A DNA stretch of 64,000 bases from CAVVIO01 sp963748095. Its GTDB lineage: Bacteria > Bacteroidota > Bacteroidia > Bacteroidales > UBA10428. The position numbers and the translations under genes were made by a program. A model generated the notes under the pieces. It was given only the letters and a program-made list of their open reading frames with translations, was not told the origin of the DNA and did not search any database. Every line of letters begins with the position of its first letter. The first letter of the stretch is position 1. The DNA lies in assembly GCA_963748095.1 (NCBI GenBank), contig CAVVIO010000097.1:124001-188000 (forward strand), read 5' to 3'. Positions 10,776 to 17,982 of this stretch are shown here, piece after piece.

Positions 10776-11216
10776 TTAGTTTGAAGGGAAGGAACCTTTA
10801 ATGGTTATTCCCATACTTCTTGCTGTGCCGGCTACCATCTTCATTGCCGATTCGATAGTAAATGCGTTTAAATCCGGCATTTTCTCCTCAGCAATTGTCT
10901 TTACCTGATCCCAAGTTACCGCAGCAACCTTAATACGATTGGATTCGGCTGAACCCGACTTAAGTTTGGTAGCTTCGAGTAACTGAACAGCCACGGGTGG
11001 GGTTTTTACAATAAAATCAAACGACTTGTCAGAATATACCGTAATAACCACCGGTATTAATTTCCCCGCCTTATCCTGGGTCTTTGCATTGAACTGCTTG
11101 CAGAATTCCATAATATTCACTCCTTTTGCACCCAATGCAGGACCTACCGGAGGTGAAGGGTTAGCCGCACCTCCTCTAATTTGTAGCTTAATTAAACCAG
11201 CAACTTCTTTTGCCAT
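10776..11216 (-). CDS. rplK: 50S ribosomal protein uL11
   Basis: A 146-residue L11. The N-terminal domain shows LIKLQIRGGAANPSPPVGPALG and GVNIMEFCKQFNAKT; the C-terminal rRNA-binding domain ends with ESAMKMVAGTARSMGITI. L11 sits in the GTPase-associated centre and is needed for RelA activation and thiopeptide binding in general; the proline-rich segment that contacts thiostrepton is intact. A 112-base gap separates it from nusG, in which no clear promoter was seen. Confidence 0.97.
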   Translation of the reverse strand: MAKEVAGLIKLQIRGGAANPSPPVGPALGAKGVNIMEFCKQFNAKTQDKAGKLIPVVITVYSDKSFDFIVKTPPVAVQLLEATKLKSGSAESNRIKVAAVTWDQVKTIAEEKMPDLNAFTIESAMKMVAGTARSMGITIKGSFPSN

Positions 11217-11328
11217 TTTTTGGTTTCCAATTAAATTTATATATTGAATATGTACATCACTTTGACGATTATTCAGGAAGCATTAAGGTTATTATAATCA
11301 TCAATGCGTTTACTTTTATACGTGTTTA

Positions 11329-11880
11329 TTAACCCTCTTTTTCCACTTGCATGAAACTCAGTTCAAGTGGTGTTTTCCGGCCAAATATTTTGACCATTAC
11401 TTTTAATTTTTTCTTTTCATCGTTCACTTCTTCAATGACACCGGTAAAGCTGTTAAATGGCCCGTCGATGACTTTTACAGCCTCACCAACATAGAAAGGC
11501 ACATTCAGTTCTTCATCCCCGGCAGCTAACTCATCCACTTTGCCCAAAATACGGTTTACTTCGGAAAGACGAAGTGGTGTAGGTTCCTCATCTCCTTTTT
11601 CAGACAGGAAACCAATTACATTTGTAATATTTTTGAGAATATGTGGAATCTCCCCTACCAATGCCGCTTCAATTAAAATATATCCGGGGAAAAAATTCCG
11701 TTCTTTGCTTATCTTCTTTCCGTTTCTGATCTGATATACCTTTTCTGTAGGTATTAATACCTGTGAAACATATTCCTGAAGATTCAACCGTGATACTTCG
11801 CTTTCGATATATTCCTTGACCTTTTTCTCTTTACCACCGATAGCCCTGAGGACATACCATTTTTTTTCATTTTCTTCCAT
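11329..11880 (-). CDS. nusG: Transcription termination/antitermination factor NusG
   Basis: A 183-residue NusG when started at the ATG at 11880 (an in-frame TTG three codons earlier is less likely). The N-terminal NGN domain has KKWYVLRAIGGKEKKVKEYI and FFPGYILIEA; the C-terminal KOW domain has GEAVKVIDGPFNSFTGVIEEV. NusG binds the polymerase clamp and couples transcription to Rho or to ribosomal protein S10. It follows secE by only 17 bases, as in most bacteria. Confidence 0.96.
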   Translation of the reverse strand: MEENEKKWYVLRAIGGKEKKVKEYIESEVSRLNLQEYVSQVLIPTEKVYQIRNGKKISKERNFFPGYILIEAALVGEIPHILKNITNVIGFLSEKGDEEPTPLRLSEVNRILGKVDELAAGDEELNVPFYVGEAVKVIDGPFNSFTGVIEEVNDEKKKLKVMVKIFGRKTPLELSFMQVEKEG

Positions 11881-11897
11881 GGCTACCAACTTTCTGT

Positions 11898-12086
11898 TTA
11901 AAACATGCTATAAATAAACTGCATCAAATTCTTAAAAGCAACATCCATCAGTGCAATGATAATTGCAATTATTAAAGTAGCTATCATCACAATAATTGCG
12001 CTGCTTTGCAATTCATCCCATGAAGGCCATGTTACTTTATGAACAAGTTCAGTGTACGATTCTTTAAAATAATGTGTAATTTTCAT
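11898..12086 (-). CDS. secE: Preprotein translocase subunit SecE
   Basis: A 62-residue SecE with one membrane helix (about residues 30-52, SAIIVMIATLIIAIIIALMDVAF) preceded by the conserved amphipathic stretch ELVHKVTWPSWDELQ. This short single-helix form is typical outside Enterobacteria. SecE clamps SecY in the inner membrane. It lies directly after the tRNA-Trp gene and before nusG. Confidence 0.95.
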   Translation of the reverse strand: MKITHYFKESYTELVHKVTWPSWDELQSSAIIVMIATLIIAIIIALMDVAFKNLMQFIYSMF

Positions 12087-12102
12087 ATTATCTCTTTCTT
12101 TG

Positions 12103-12175
12103 CACGGGAGGAGCGACTCGAACGCCCGACACCTGGTTTTGGAGACCAGTGCTCTACCAACTGAGCTACACCCGT
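12103..12175 (-). tRNA. tRNA-Trp (anticodon CCA)
   Basis: A 73-base cloverleaf reads on the minus strand. The anticodon loop CTCCAAA gives CCA, the D-arm has the AGCTCAGTTGGTAGAGC signature, and the T-arm has GTTCGAGTC. Acceptor pairing is good except for a T-T mismatch at the sixth pair, which may be real or another single-base error. The CCA tail is not encoded. It lies between tuf and secE, the usual place in Bacteroidota. Confidence 0.93.
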
Positions 12176-12178
12176 ATA

Positions 12179-12186
12179 CAAAGATA
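12179..12186 (-). promoter_or_regulatory. Promoter -7 box for tRNA-Trp-secE-nusG
   Basis: TATCTTTG on the minus strand is a perfect match to the Bacteroidota -7 consensus TAnnTTTG and lies 3 bases before the tRNA-Trp 5' end. The element 20 bases upstream is only TTCG, so the -33 box is weak. The box overlaps the foot of the tuf terminator hairpin. Confidence 0.55.
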
Positions 12187-12216
12187 AATCCGTTACCTGT
12201 TGATAACGAATTTATC
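12183..12216 (-). terminator. Inverted repeat after tuf
   Basis: 13-base arms at 12204-12216 and 12183-12195, one mismatch, 8-base loop, followed on the minus strand by TTTGT. It lies between tuf and tRNA-Trp and probably reduces read-through from tuf. Its 3' arm shares bases with the tRNA-Trp promoter box. Confidence 0.6.
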
Positions 12217-12240
12217 TGTGTAATATTTTAAGTGATTATA

Positions 12241-13428
12241 TTACTCAACAATATCAATTACCTGACCTGCACCTACGGTTCTGCCACCTTCACGGATTGC
12301 AAAACGTAATCCTTTGTCCATAGCAACAGGAGTGATCAGGCTTACAGTGATTGTAACATTATCACCTGGCATTACCATTTCTGTTCCTTCAGGTAATTGA
12401 ATTTCACCGGTAACATCCAGTGTTCTCAGATAGAACTGTGGTCTGTAATGATTATGAAATGGAGTGTGACGTCCACCTTCTTCTTTTTTCAGAATATAAA
12501 CTTCGGCTTTAAATTTGGTGTGCGGGGTAATAGAACCGGGTTTTGCCAATACCATACCTCTTTTAATTTCTTTTTTATCCACACCACGCAGTAATAAACC
12601 AACGTTATCACCAGCTTCACCGCGGTCAAGTATTTTCCGGAACATTTCAACTCCTGTACAAACGGTTTTTCTTCCGTGAGCACCTAAACCAACAACTTCC
12701 AGTTCGTCGCCCGTAAGAACAACACCAGTTTCGATTCTACCTGTGGCAACTGTACCACGACCGGTAATTGAAAAAATATCTTCAACCGGCATCAGGAAGG
12801 GTTTTTCAACATCACGGGGAGGAATAGGAATGTATTCGTCAACAGCATCCATCAGTTCCATCACTTTATCTTCCCATTTTGCTTCACCATTCAGTGCGCC
12901 TAAAGCAGAACCATGAATAACAGGAGCATTGTCGCCATCGAACTCATAAAAATCGAGTAACTCACGAACTTCCATTTCCACCAGTTCCAGTAATTCAGGA
13001 TCGTCTACCATATCCACTTTATTCAGGAAAACTACAATCCTGGGAACATTTACCTGGCGAGCCAACAGAATATGTTCACGTGTTTGTGGCATAGGACCAT
13101 CGGTACCTGCAACAACCAGAATTGCACCATCCATCTGAGCAGCACCTGTAACCATGTTCTTTACATAGTCGGCATGACCCGGACAGTCAACATGAGCATA
13201 ATGCCGCTTTTCGGTCTGGTATTCAACGTGTGCAGTATTAATGGTAATACCCCTTTCTTTTTCTTCAGGAGCATTATCAATTGAATCGAAGTCTCTGATC
13301 TCAGACAGACCTCTTTTTGCTAGCACCATTGTAATAGCAGCAGTAAGGGTAGTCTTGCCATGATCTACGTGACCAATTGTCCCTATGTTCACATGTGGCT
13401 TTGACCTATCAAATTTTTCTTTAGCCAT
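12241..13428 (-). CDS. tuf: Translation elongation factor Tu
   Basis: A complete 395-residue EF-Tu. GTPase motifs are G1 GHVDHGKT (residues 19-26), G3 DCPGHADY and G4 NKVDM; the domain II/III boundary and C-terminal FAIREGGRTVGAGQV are present. It delivers aminoacyl-tRNA to the ribosome. It follows four tRNA genes on the same strand and is likely processed from a shared tRNA-tuf transcript. Only one tuf copy is visible in this window. Confidence 0.98.
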   Translation of the reverse strand: MAKEKFDRSKPHVNIGTIGHVDHGKTTLTAAITMVLAKRGLSEIRDFDSIDNAPEEKERGITINTAHVEYQTEKRHYAHVDCPGHADYVKNMVTGAAQMDGAILVVAGTDGPMPQTREHILLARQVNVPRIVVFLNKVDMVDDPELLELVEMEVRELLDFYEFDGDNAPVIHGSALGALNGEAKWEDKVMELMDAVDEYIPIPPRDVEKPFLMPVEDIFSITGRGTVATGRIETGVVLTGDELEVVGLGAHGRKTVCTGVEMFRKILDRGEAGDNVGLLLRGVDKKEIKRGMVLAKPGSITPHTKFKAEVYILKKEEGGRHTPFHNHYRPQFYLRTLDVTGEIQLPEGTEMVMPGDNVTITVSLITPVAMDKGLRFAIREGGRTVGAGQVIDIVE

Positions 13429-13493
13429 AACTAGAATATTAGATAATTAAAATTTCAGTTTTATATTTTAGTATTAAGTAATTAACAACCTCG

Positions 13494-13565
<72 letters not shown>

Positions 13566-13572
13566 TTTTTTG

Positions 13573-13645
13573 AGCGGGAAACGGGACTCGGACCCGCGGC
13601 CCCAACCTTGGAAGGGTTGTGCTCTACCAACTGAGCTACTCCCGC
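13573..13645 (-). tRNA. tRNA-Gly (anticodon TCC)
   Basis: A 73-base cloverleaf. The anticodon loop CTTCCAA gives TCC, reading GGA/GGG. The acceptor GCGGGAG pairs with TTCCCGC, and the T-arm contains GTCCGAGTC. Only 7 bases separate it from the tRNA-Thr(GGT) gene, consistent with a single processed precursor. Confidence 0.94.
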
Positions 13646-13654
13646 TTGGTTATG

Positions 13655-13737
13655 TGGGGAGAGCAGGATTCGAACCTACGAAGGCGTACGCCAGCAGATT
13701 TACAGTCTGCCCCAGTTGGCCACTTTGGTATCTCCCC
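13655..13737 (-). tRNA. tRNA-Tyr (anticodon GTA)
   Basis: An 83-base class II tRNA with a long variable arm (GGCGTACGCC hairpin). The anticodon loop contains GTA. The acceptor GGGGAGA pairs perfectly with TCTCCCC, discriminator A. The T-arm contains GTTCGAATC. Part of the four-tRNA cluster upstream of tuf. Confidence 0.95.
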
Positions 13738-13753
13738 AAATAAAATCATCACG

Positions 13754-13827
13754 AGCCGATGGAGGGAGTCGAACCCACGACCTGCTGATTACAAATCAGC
13801 TGCTCTGACCAACTGAGCTACATCGGC
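13754..13827 (-). tRNA. tRNA-Thr (anticodon TGT)
   Basis: A 74-base cloverleaf. The anticodon loop TTTGTAA gives TGT for ACA/ACG codons. The acceptor GCCGATG pairs perfectly with CATCGGC. It is the first tRNA of the cluster and lies about 38 bases downstream of a consensus promoter. Confidence 0.95.
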
Positions 13828-13864
13828 AATGTAAAAGAACTTGTACCCTCCGAATTGGGTTCGC

Positions 13865-13896
13865 AAATGTATAAATATTTTATTTATAACACAAAA
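13865..13896 (-). promoter_or_regulatory. Promoter of the tRNA-tuf operon
   Basis: On the minus strand TTTG (13893-13896), exactly 20 bases, then TACATTTG (13865-13872). Both boxes match the Bacteroidota primary sigma factor consensus TTTG/TAnnTTTG, and the spacing is the same as in three other promoters in this window. Confidence 0.75.
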
Positions 13897-13924
13897 TTAT
13901 TTATTTATTTTTTGAGCCTGTTTC

Positions 13925-14224
13925 TTATACCCTCCGAACCCTTTCTTTGTGTTTGGTTATCTGGCGTCTGAGTGCATCCACAGCATTATCGGTCGACTCT
14001 TCAAAGGATTTACTTTGCTTTTTTGCAAAAAGTTCGCTTCCGGGAAGTTCCAACTTTATCTCTGCCACTTTGTTATCAATGGTCTGAGTATTTGCAACTT
14101 TAAGAAATACTTCCGCCCCTATTATATCTTCATCAAACTGGATCAGCTTTCTGACTTTTCCTTCTATAAAATCTTCCAATTGTTTCGAAGCTGAAAACTT
14201 AACAGAATTAATTTTAATATTCAT
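13925..14224 (-). CDS. hpf: Ribosome hibernation promoting factor, short form (HPF/RaiA)
   Basis: A 99-residue protein of the S30AE/HPF-YfiA family, close in length to E. coli HPF (95), with the beta-alpha-beta-beta-beta-alpha pattern: MNIKINSVKFSASKQLEDFIEGK, then AEVFLKVANTQTIDNKVAEIKLELPG, and a basic C-terminal helix RRQITKHKERVRRV. It binds the 30S subunit near the decoding site and stores ribosomes as inactive dimers in stationary phase. It lacks the long-form C-terminal dimerisation domain. It follows xerC by 21 bases. Confidence 0.92.
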   Translation of the reverse strand: MNIKINSVKFSASKQLEDFIEGKVRKLIQFDEDIIGAEVFLKVANTQTIDNKVAEIKLELPGSELFAKKQSKSFEESTDNAVDALRRQITKHKERVRRV

Positions 14225-14245
14225 AGTAATATCCTCCTAAAAATT

Positions 14246-15136
14246 TTATGCTCGTGGATGAGCCTGTTTATATATTGATTTTAGCTTTTCAAATGTGTTA
14301 TGCGTATAGATTTCGGTAGCCGAAAGATTGCTGTGACCCAGCAACTCTTTTACCGAATTCAGATCAGCACCGTTATTTAACATGTGTGTGGCAAATGTGT
14401 GCCTTAATACATGGGGACTTTTTTTATCAACTGTAGTAACCATGTTTAAATACTTATTCACAATTCGATACACCAGCCGCTTATATATTTTTTCTCCTTT
14501 TTCAGTAAGAAACAGAAATTCATTCTCCGGTTTGTTCATGAATTCCGCGATCCGAATTTCCATATATTTATCTATCGATATTTTAAGCTGTTGATTAAAA
14601 GGGATTATCCTTTCTTTATTCCGTTTTCCCAGTACTTTCATAGTCATTTCAATCCGATTAATACTAACCATTGTAAGGTTAATAAGTTCATTGATCCGCA
14701 TCCCTGTATTGTAGAATATTTCCAGTATTAAACGGTCACGAACTCCTACATAATCATCCCCAAAATCAATCAGGTTAAATAACTGGTCCATTGACTGCAT
14801 ACTTACAAAAACAGGAAGTTTTTTCTCGGTTTTAGGAGATATTACCCTGTCTACTGGATTCTTACTGATATATCCTTCCCGCATCAGGAACTTAAAATAT
14901 GATTTGAGTGTGGAAATCTTACGATTTACGGAGCGGTTCGAAATTTTATCATCAACTAAGTAAACCACCCATTTACGAATGCATTTAAAGTCGACGGTTT
15001 CATCATCGACCTCAGGAAAATGCTTAGAACAGAACAAAGAAAACTGACCTAAATCGTTGGCATACGATTTAATAGTATGGTAGGAATAACGTTTTTCGTT
15101 TTGCAGATATGTTAAAAAAGATTCTTTGTGTTTCAT
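14246..15136 (-). CDS. xerC: Tyrosine recombinase, XerC/XerD type
   Basis: A 296-residue tyrosine recombinase. An N-terminal SAM-like core-binding domain (FLTYLQNEKRYSYHTIKSYANDL) precedes the catalytic domain with Arg in NTGMRINELINL, HxLR in SPHVLRHTFATHM, the GHSNLSATEIYTH block with the catalytic Tyr, and a C-terminal helix. Length and position between rpsU and hpf are those of the housekeeping chromosome-dimer resolvase in Bacteroidota, not of a phage or transposon integrase. It acts at dif with a XerD partner and FtsK. Whether it is XerC or XerD proper cannot be decided by eye. Confidence 0.88.
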   Translation of the reverse strand: MKHKESFLTYLQNEKRYSYHTIKSYANDLGQFSLFCSKHFPEVDDETVDFKCIRKWVVYLVDDKISNRSVNRKISTLKSYFKFLMREGYISKNPVDRVISPKTEKKLPVFVSMQSMDQLFNLIDFGDDYVGVRDRLILEIFYNTGMRINELINLTMVSINRIEMTMKVLGKRNKERIIPFNQQLKISIDKYMEIRIAEFMNKPENEFLFLTEKGEKIYKRLVYRIVNKYLNMVTTVDKKSPHVLRHTFATHMLNNGADLNSVKELLGHSNLSATEIYTHNTFEKLKSIYKQAHPRA

Positions 15137-15202
15137 ACTAAGGGATCGTTTGCAGAACTTATTGCCGGTACTCTAAAATTCCGGATCCCCCCAGGCATGA
15201 AA

Positions 15203-15394
15203 TTATTCTTCTTTTAGCTGTAATTGTTGAATATATACTGCTTTTTTATATTCGTCCCGTTTTCTCTCTGAGGGTTTCTTAAATGCTTGTCTCGCTCTAA
15301 GTTCTTTTACTACCCCTGTTTTTTCAAATTTTCTCTTAAATTTCTTCAGAGCTCTTTCAATGTTTTCACCTTCTTTAATAGGAACAACTATCAT
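15203..15394 (-). CDS. rpsU: 30S ribosomal protein bS21
   Basis: A 63-residue bS21 when started at the ATG at 15394 (MIVVPIKEGENIERALKKF), which matches the family N-terminus; an in-frame TTG three codons upstream is rejected. The rest is the strongly basic helical pattern KKFKRKFEKTGVVKELRARQ. In Bacteroidota bS21 helps sequester the anti-Shine-Dalgarno end of 16S rRNA, which fits the general lack of Shine-Dalgarno sequences in this window. First gene of rpsU-xerC-hpf, behind a consensus promoter. Confidence 0.95.
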   Translation of the reverse strand: MIVVPIKEGENIERALKKFKRKFEKTGVVKELRARQAFKKPSERKRDEYKKAVYIQQLQLKEE

Positions 15395-15417
15395 AAACTT
15401 CAATTTTAAATGAGCGG

Positions 15418-15449
15418 CAAATGTATCACTTCAAAAATAAATTACCAAA
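15418..15449 (-). promoter_or_regulatory. Promoter of rpsU-xerC-hpf
   Basis: On the minus strand TTTG (15446-15449), 20 bases, TACATTTG (15418-15425): both boxes perfect and spacing identical to the tRNA-tuf promoter. The rpsU ATG is 24 bases below the -7 box, so the leader is very short. Confidence 0.75.
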
Positions 15450-15611
15450 TTTTTATTTTAAATATTATAAGAAAATCAAATAAAAGTTATTAATCCAAAA
15501 TTTTTTTACGCACCGACAACTTATTTGTTTAAATATCTTTTTAAATATAGCTAAAATTATTTTGATTTTAAAAGGTTTTACGGGGAAATAAATCATAAAT
15601 AAAGTTAATTG

Positions 15612-16520
15612 TTATAAGTCAAGGTAGGGCCTTATTTTCTGGAAAACATCATGAGGAACAAGGCCGTTTTTCTCTATTTCCTTAACATCTTTAAAATTAC
15701 CTATTATTTCTTTATAACTTATTATAGCTTTTGCCTGCCAGGGGCTTAAATAGGGATAATGGTACAGTGTTTTCAAATCGACACGGTTTAAATTTAATTT
15801 ATTTACAAGCGTGGTATCTATTAGAATTTTATCCATGAAGGAAATAAACAGAACTTTATCAATGCCATATACTTCCAGTAATTGTTCTTTATCGACGTAG
15901 CCTCCCAGAAGATCGCGGTATTTTATTATACGGGAAGCCAATACAGGTCCTACCCCATATATTTTCAGCAAGTCAAGAGAATCAGCACGGTTAATATCTA
16001 TCCATTCGTCAGCTTCCTTATACAATTGGGTACTTTCCTGTCTTCCGGATTCAGTATTTTTCTGAATAATATTTATATAAGGCTCTAATTTATTATAAAA
16101 TTCAGGAGTGAGATCATATATTTTTTGCAGATCTTCTTTCACCCAAAAGTGACCTCCACTCGAACGGTATTTGAGCATGTTGTGCATAACATTCTCAGGA
16201 AATCCCATCTTCAGTAATTGTTCTCTTGATACAGTATTCGGATCAAAGTTTTCCGGTTTAAGTTCATGCAACGTAGGTATTTCATGCATGGCAGTGGAAT
16301 TTTCTACCTCATTAAACTGCGAATTATAATACTCCAATGAATTCCGGAAACTGTCCAGTTCATTATCCATTGAAATATTATGGGGTAAGCGAAAATGAAC
16401 TATACGTGGTAAAAACAGGGTGATAGAAATTACCAGAATGATTAAAAATACCAGTACGACAATCCCGTTACGTTCACGCCCGGTAAATGAAAAATATTCT
16501 TTAAGGTTTTTCATAAACAT
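15612..16520 (-). CDS. ComEA-like helix-hairpin-helix protein, membrane-anchored
   Basis: A 302-residue protein with one N-terminal membrane segment (about residues 18-37, GIVVLVFLIILVISITLFLP) and then several helix-hairpin-helix units: ENFDPNTVSREQLLKMGFPENV, DINRADSLDLLKIYGVGPVLASRIIKYRD, and LNRVDLKTLYHYPYLSPWQAKAI (each given only in part). HhH motifs bind DNA backbone without sequence preference; ComEA uses this to pull DNA into the periplasm. A comEC gene is present at the right end of the window, but far away. A second ATG at 16514 is an equally good start. A DNA-uptake role is inference; some Bacteroidota HhH proteins of this type have no assigned role. Confidence 0.72.
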   Translation of the reverse strand: MFMKNLKEYFSFTGRERNGIVVLVFLIILVISITLFLPRIVHFRLPHNISMDNELDSFRNSLEYYNSQFNEVENSTAMHEIPTLHELKPENFDPNTVSREQLLKMGFPENVMHNMLKYRSSGGHFWVKEDLQKIYDLTPEFYNKLEPYINIIQKNTESGRQESTQLYKEADEWIDINRADSLDLLKIYGVGPVLASRIIKYRDLLGGYVDKEQLLEVYGIDKVLFISFMDKILIDTTLVNKLNLNRVDLKTLYHYPYLSPWQAKAIISYKEIIGNFKDVKEIEKNGLVPHDVFQKIRPYLDL

Positions 16521-16717
16521 GGTAACAAATTAAAAAATGTATCTGGTATTTAAAAATATTACCGGAATTTTTTACTGTTCCATTTTCAAAATCGTCTATA
16601 TATCAAATTCTTGCATTGATTCAGAATAGAATATAAACCTTCCGACTATAAACACCTGAAATCGGATAGATTATTTGAAATATTTATTAATGTTAAATTC
16701 CACCAGACCTATACACA

Positions 16718-16754
16718 TAAAAAAACCCTCGTAAACAAATGTTCAGAGGGTTTT
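16718..16754 (-). terminator. Terminator after fbaA
   Basis: On the minus strand the 9-bp stem of 16746-16754 with 16722-16730, a 15-base loop, and a run of T follow the fbaA stop codon by about 20 bases. Confidence 0.8.
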
Positions 16755-16775
16755 CTAAAAATATAATTGAATGTA

Positions 16776-17849
16776 CTAATTTCTGTCTATACAGTTAAGG
16801 TCTTCGAAAGCAACTTTAAGTCTTTCCATGATCGACTTCTCACCTTCCCTTAACCAGGCACGGGGATCGTATTTTTTCTTATTCGGTTTGTCAGGTCCTT
16901 CGGGGTTCCCAATTTGTCCCTGCAAATAATCATGGTTTGCAGCTTCATATTTTCTTACTCCGTCCCAGAATGCCCATTGAGTATCTGTATCAATATTCAT
17001 TTTAATTACTCCATAGCTGATGGCTTCACGAATTTCTTTACGGCTTGAACCGGAACCGCCATGAAATACAAAATCCACAGGCTTTTCGGCAGTACCATAT
17101 TTTTTCTGTATATATTTCTGAGAATTATCCAGAATTACAGGGGTTAGTTTAACATTTCCGGGTTTATATACCCCATGCACATTACCAAATGAAGCAGCAA
17201 TGGTAAACTGGTTGCTTATTTTTCCCAATTCTTCGTATGCATAGGCTACATCTTCGGGTTGGGTATAAAGCAATGCATTATCAATGCTTGTATTATCCAC
17301 ACCATCTTCTTCACCACCGGTAACACCCAGTTCAATTTCGAGGGTCATACCCATTTTGCTCATTCTTTCGAGGTATTTTTTGCATATCTCTATGTTTTCT
17401 TTCAGGGGTTCTTCCGACAAATCAAGCATGTGGGAGCTAAAAAGGGGTTTTCCGTATCTTTGAAAATGTTTTTCACCGGCATCAAGCAAACCGTCTATCC
17501 AGGGAAGAAGTTTTTTAGCGGCGTGGTCAGTATGAATCAATACAGGAATACCATACATTTCAGCCAGGTGATGTATGTGTTTGGCGCCAATGGTTGCACC
17601 TGCTATTGCCGCTTGCTGGCTATCGTTTGATATGCCCTTTCCTGCGTAAAATATGGAACCTCCGTTGGAAAACTGGATCATTATCGGGGAATTGACAACT
17701 TTGGCAGCTTCCATAACTGCATTAACAGTATCTGTTCCAACCACATTAACGGCAGGAATGGCAAAACCGTTTTCTTTTGCAATTTTAAACAACTCCTGAA
17801 CATCGGTTCCTGTAACGACGCCAGGTTTTATTTTATCAAAAACTTTCAT
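16776..17849 (-). CDS. fbaA: Class II fructose-bisphosphate aldolase
   Basis: A 357-residue zinc aldolase, E. coli FbaA-type length. Zinc and active-site motifs: VLIHTDHAAKKLLPWID, LEIELGVTGGEEDGVDN, ASFGNVHGVYKPGNVKL and FVFHGGSGSSRKEIREA. It cleaves fructose 1,6-bisphosphate into dihydroxyacetone phosphate and glyceraldehyde 3-phosphate in glycolysis and works in reverse in gluconeogenesis; GAPDH is encoded separately at 34.8 kb. It stands alone, with its own promoter box at 17896 and terminator at 16718. Confidence 0.96.
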   Translation of the reverse strand: MKVFDKIKPGVVTGTDVQELFKIAKENGFAIPAVNVVGTDTVNAVMEAAKVVNSPIMIQFSNGGSIFYAGKGISNDSQQAAIAGATIGAKHIHHLAEMYGIPVLIHTDHAAKKLLPWIDGLLDAGEKHFQRYGKPLFSSHMLDLSEEPLKENIEICKKYLERMSKMGMTLEIELGVTGGEEDGVDNTSIDNALLYTQPEDVAYAYEELGKISNQFTIAASFGNVHGVYKPGNVKLTPVILDNSQKYIQKKYGTAEKPVDFVFHGGSGSSRKEIREAISYGVIKMNIDTDTQWAFWDGVRKYEAANHDYLQGQIGNPEGPDKPNKKKYDPRAWLREGEKSIMERLKVAFEDLNCIDRN

Positions 17850-17895
17850 GTTATATTATTTTAATGATTAACTAATTATCACTGAAAAATTTCCG

Positions 17896-17903
17896 CAAAG
17901 TTA
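17896..17903 (-). promoter_or_regulatory. Promoter -7 box of fbaA
   Basis: TAACTTTG on the minus strand fits TAnnTTTG and is followed by GC as in many Bacteroidota promoters; it lies 46 bases above the fbaA ATG. No convincing -33 box at the expected spacing. Confidence 0.5.
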
Positions 17904-17982
17904 TAAAATTTAACTTTATGCACCCGTATCCTGGATTAAATTCTTTGTTGAGAATGTTCCTGTACATACTCCACAAGTATAA

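Noticed and set aside
14246..15136. Tyrosine recombinase as a phage or transposon integrase marking a mobile element next to tRNAs
   Set aside because: Gene order rpsU-xerC-hpf and size are those of the housekeeping XerC; no attachment-site repeats or cargo genes were seen beside the tRNA cluster.
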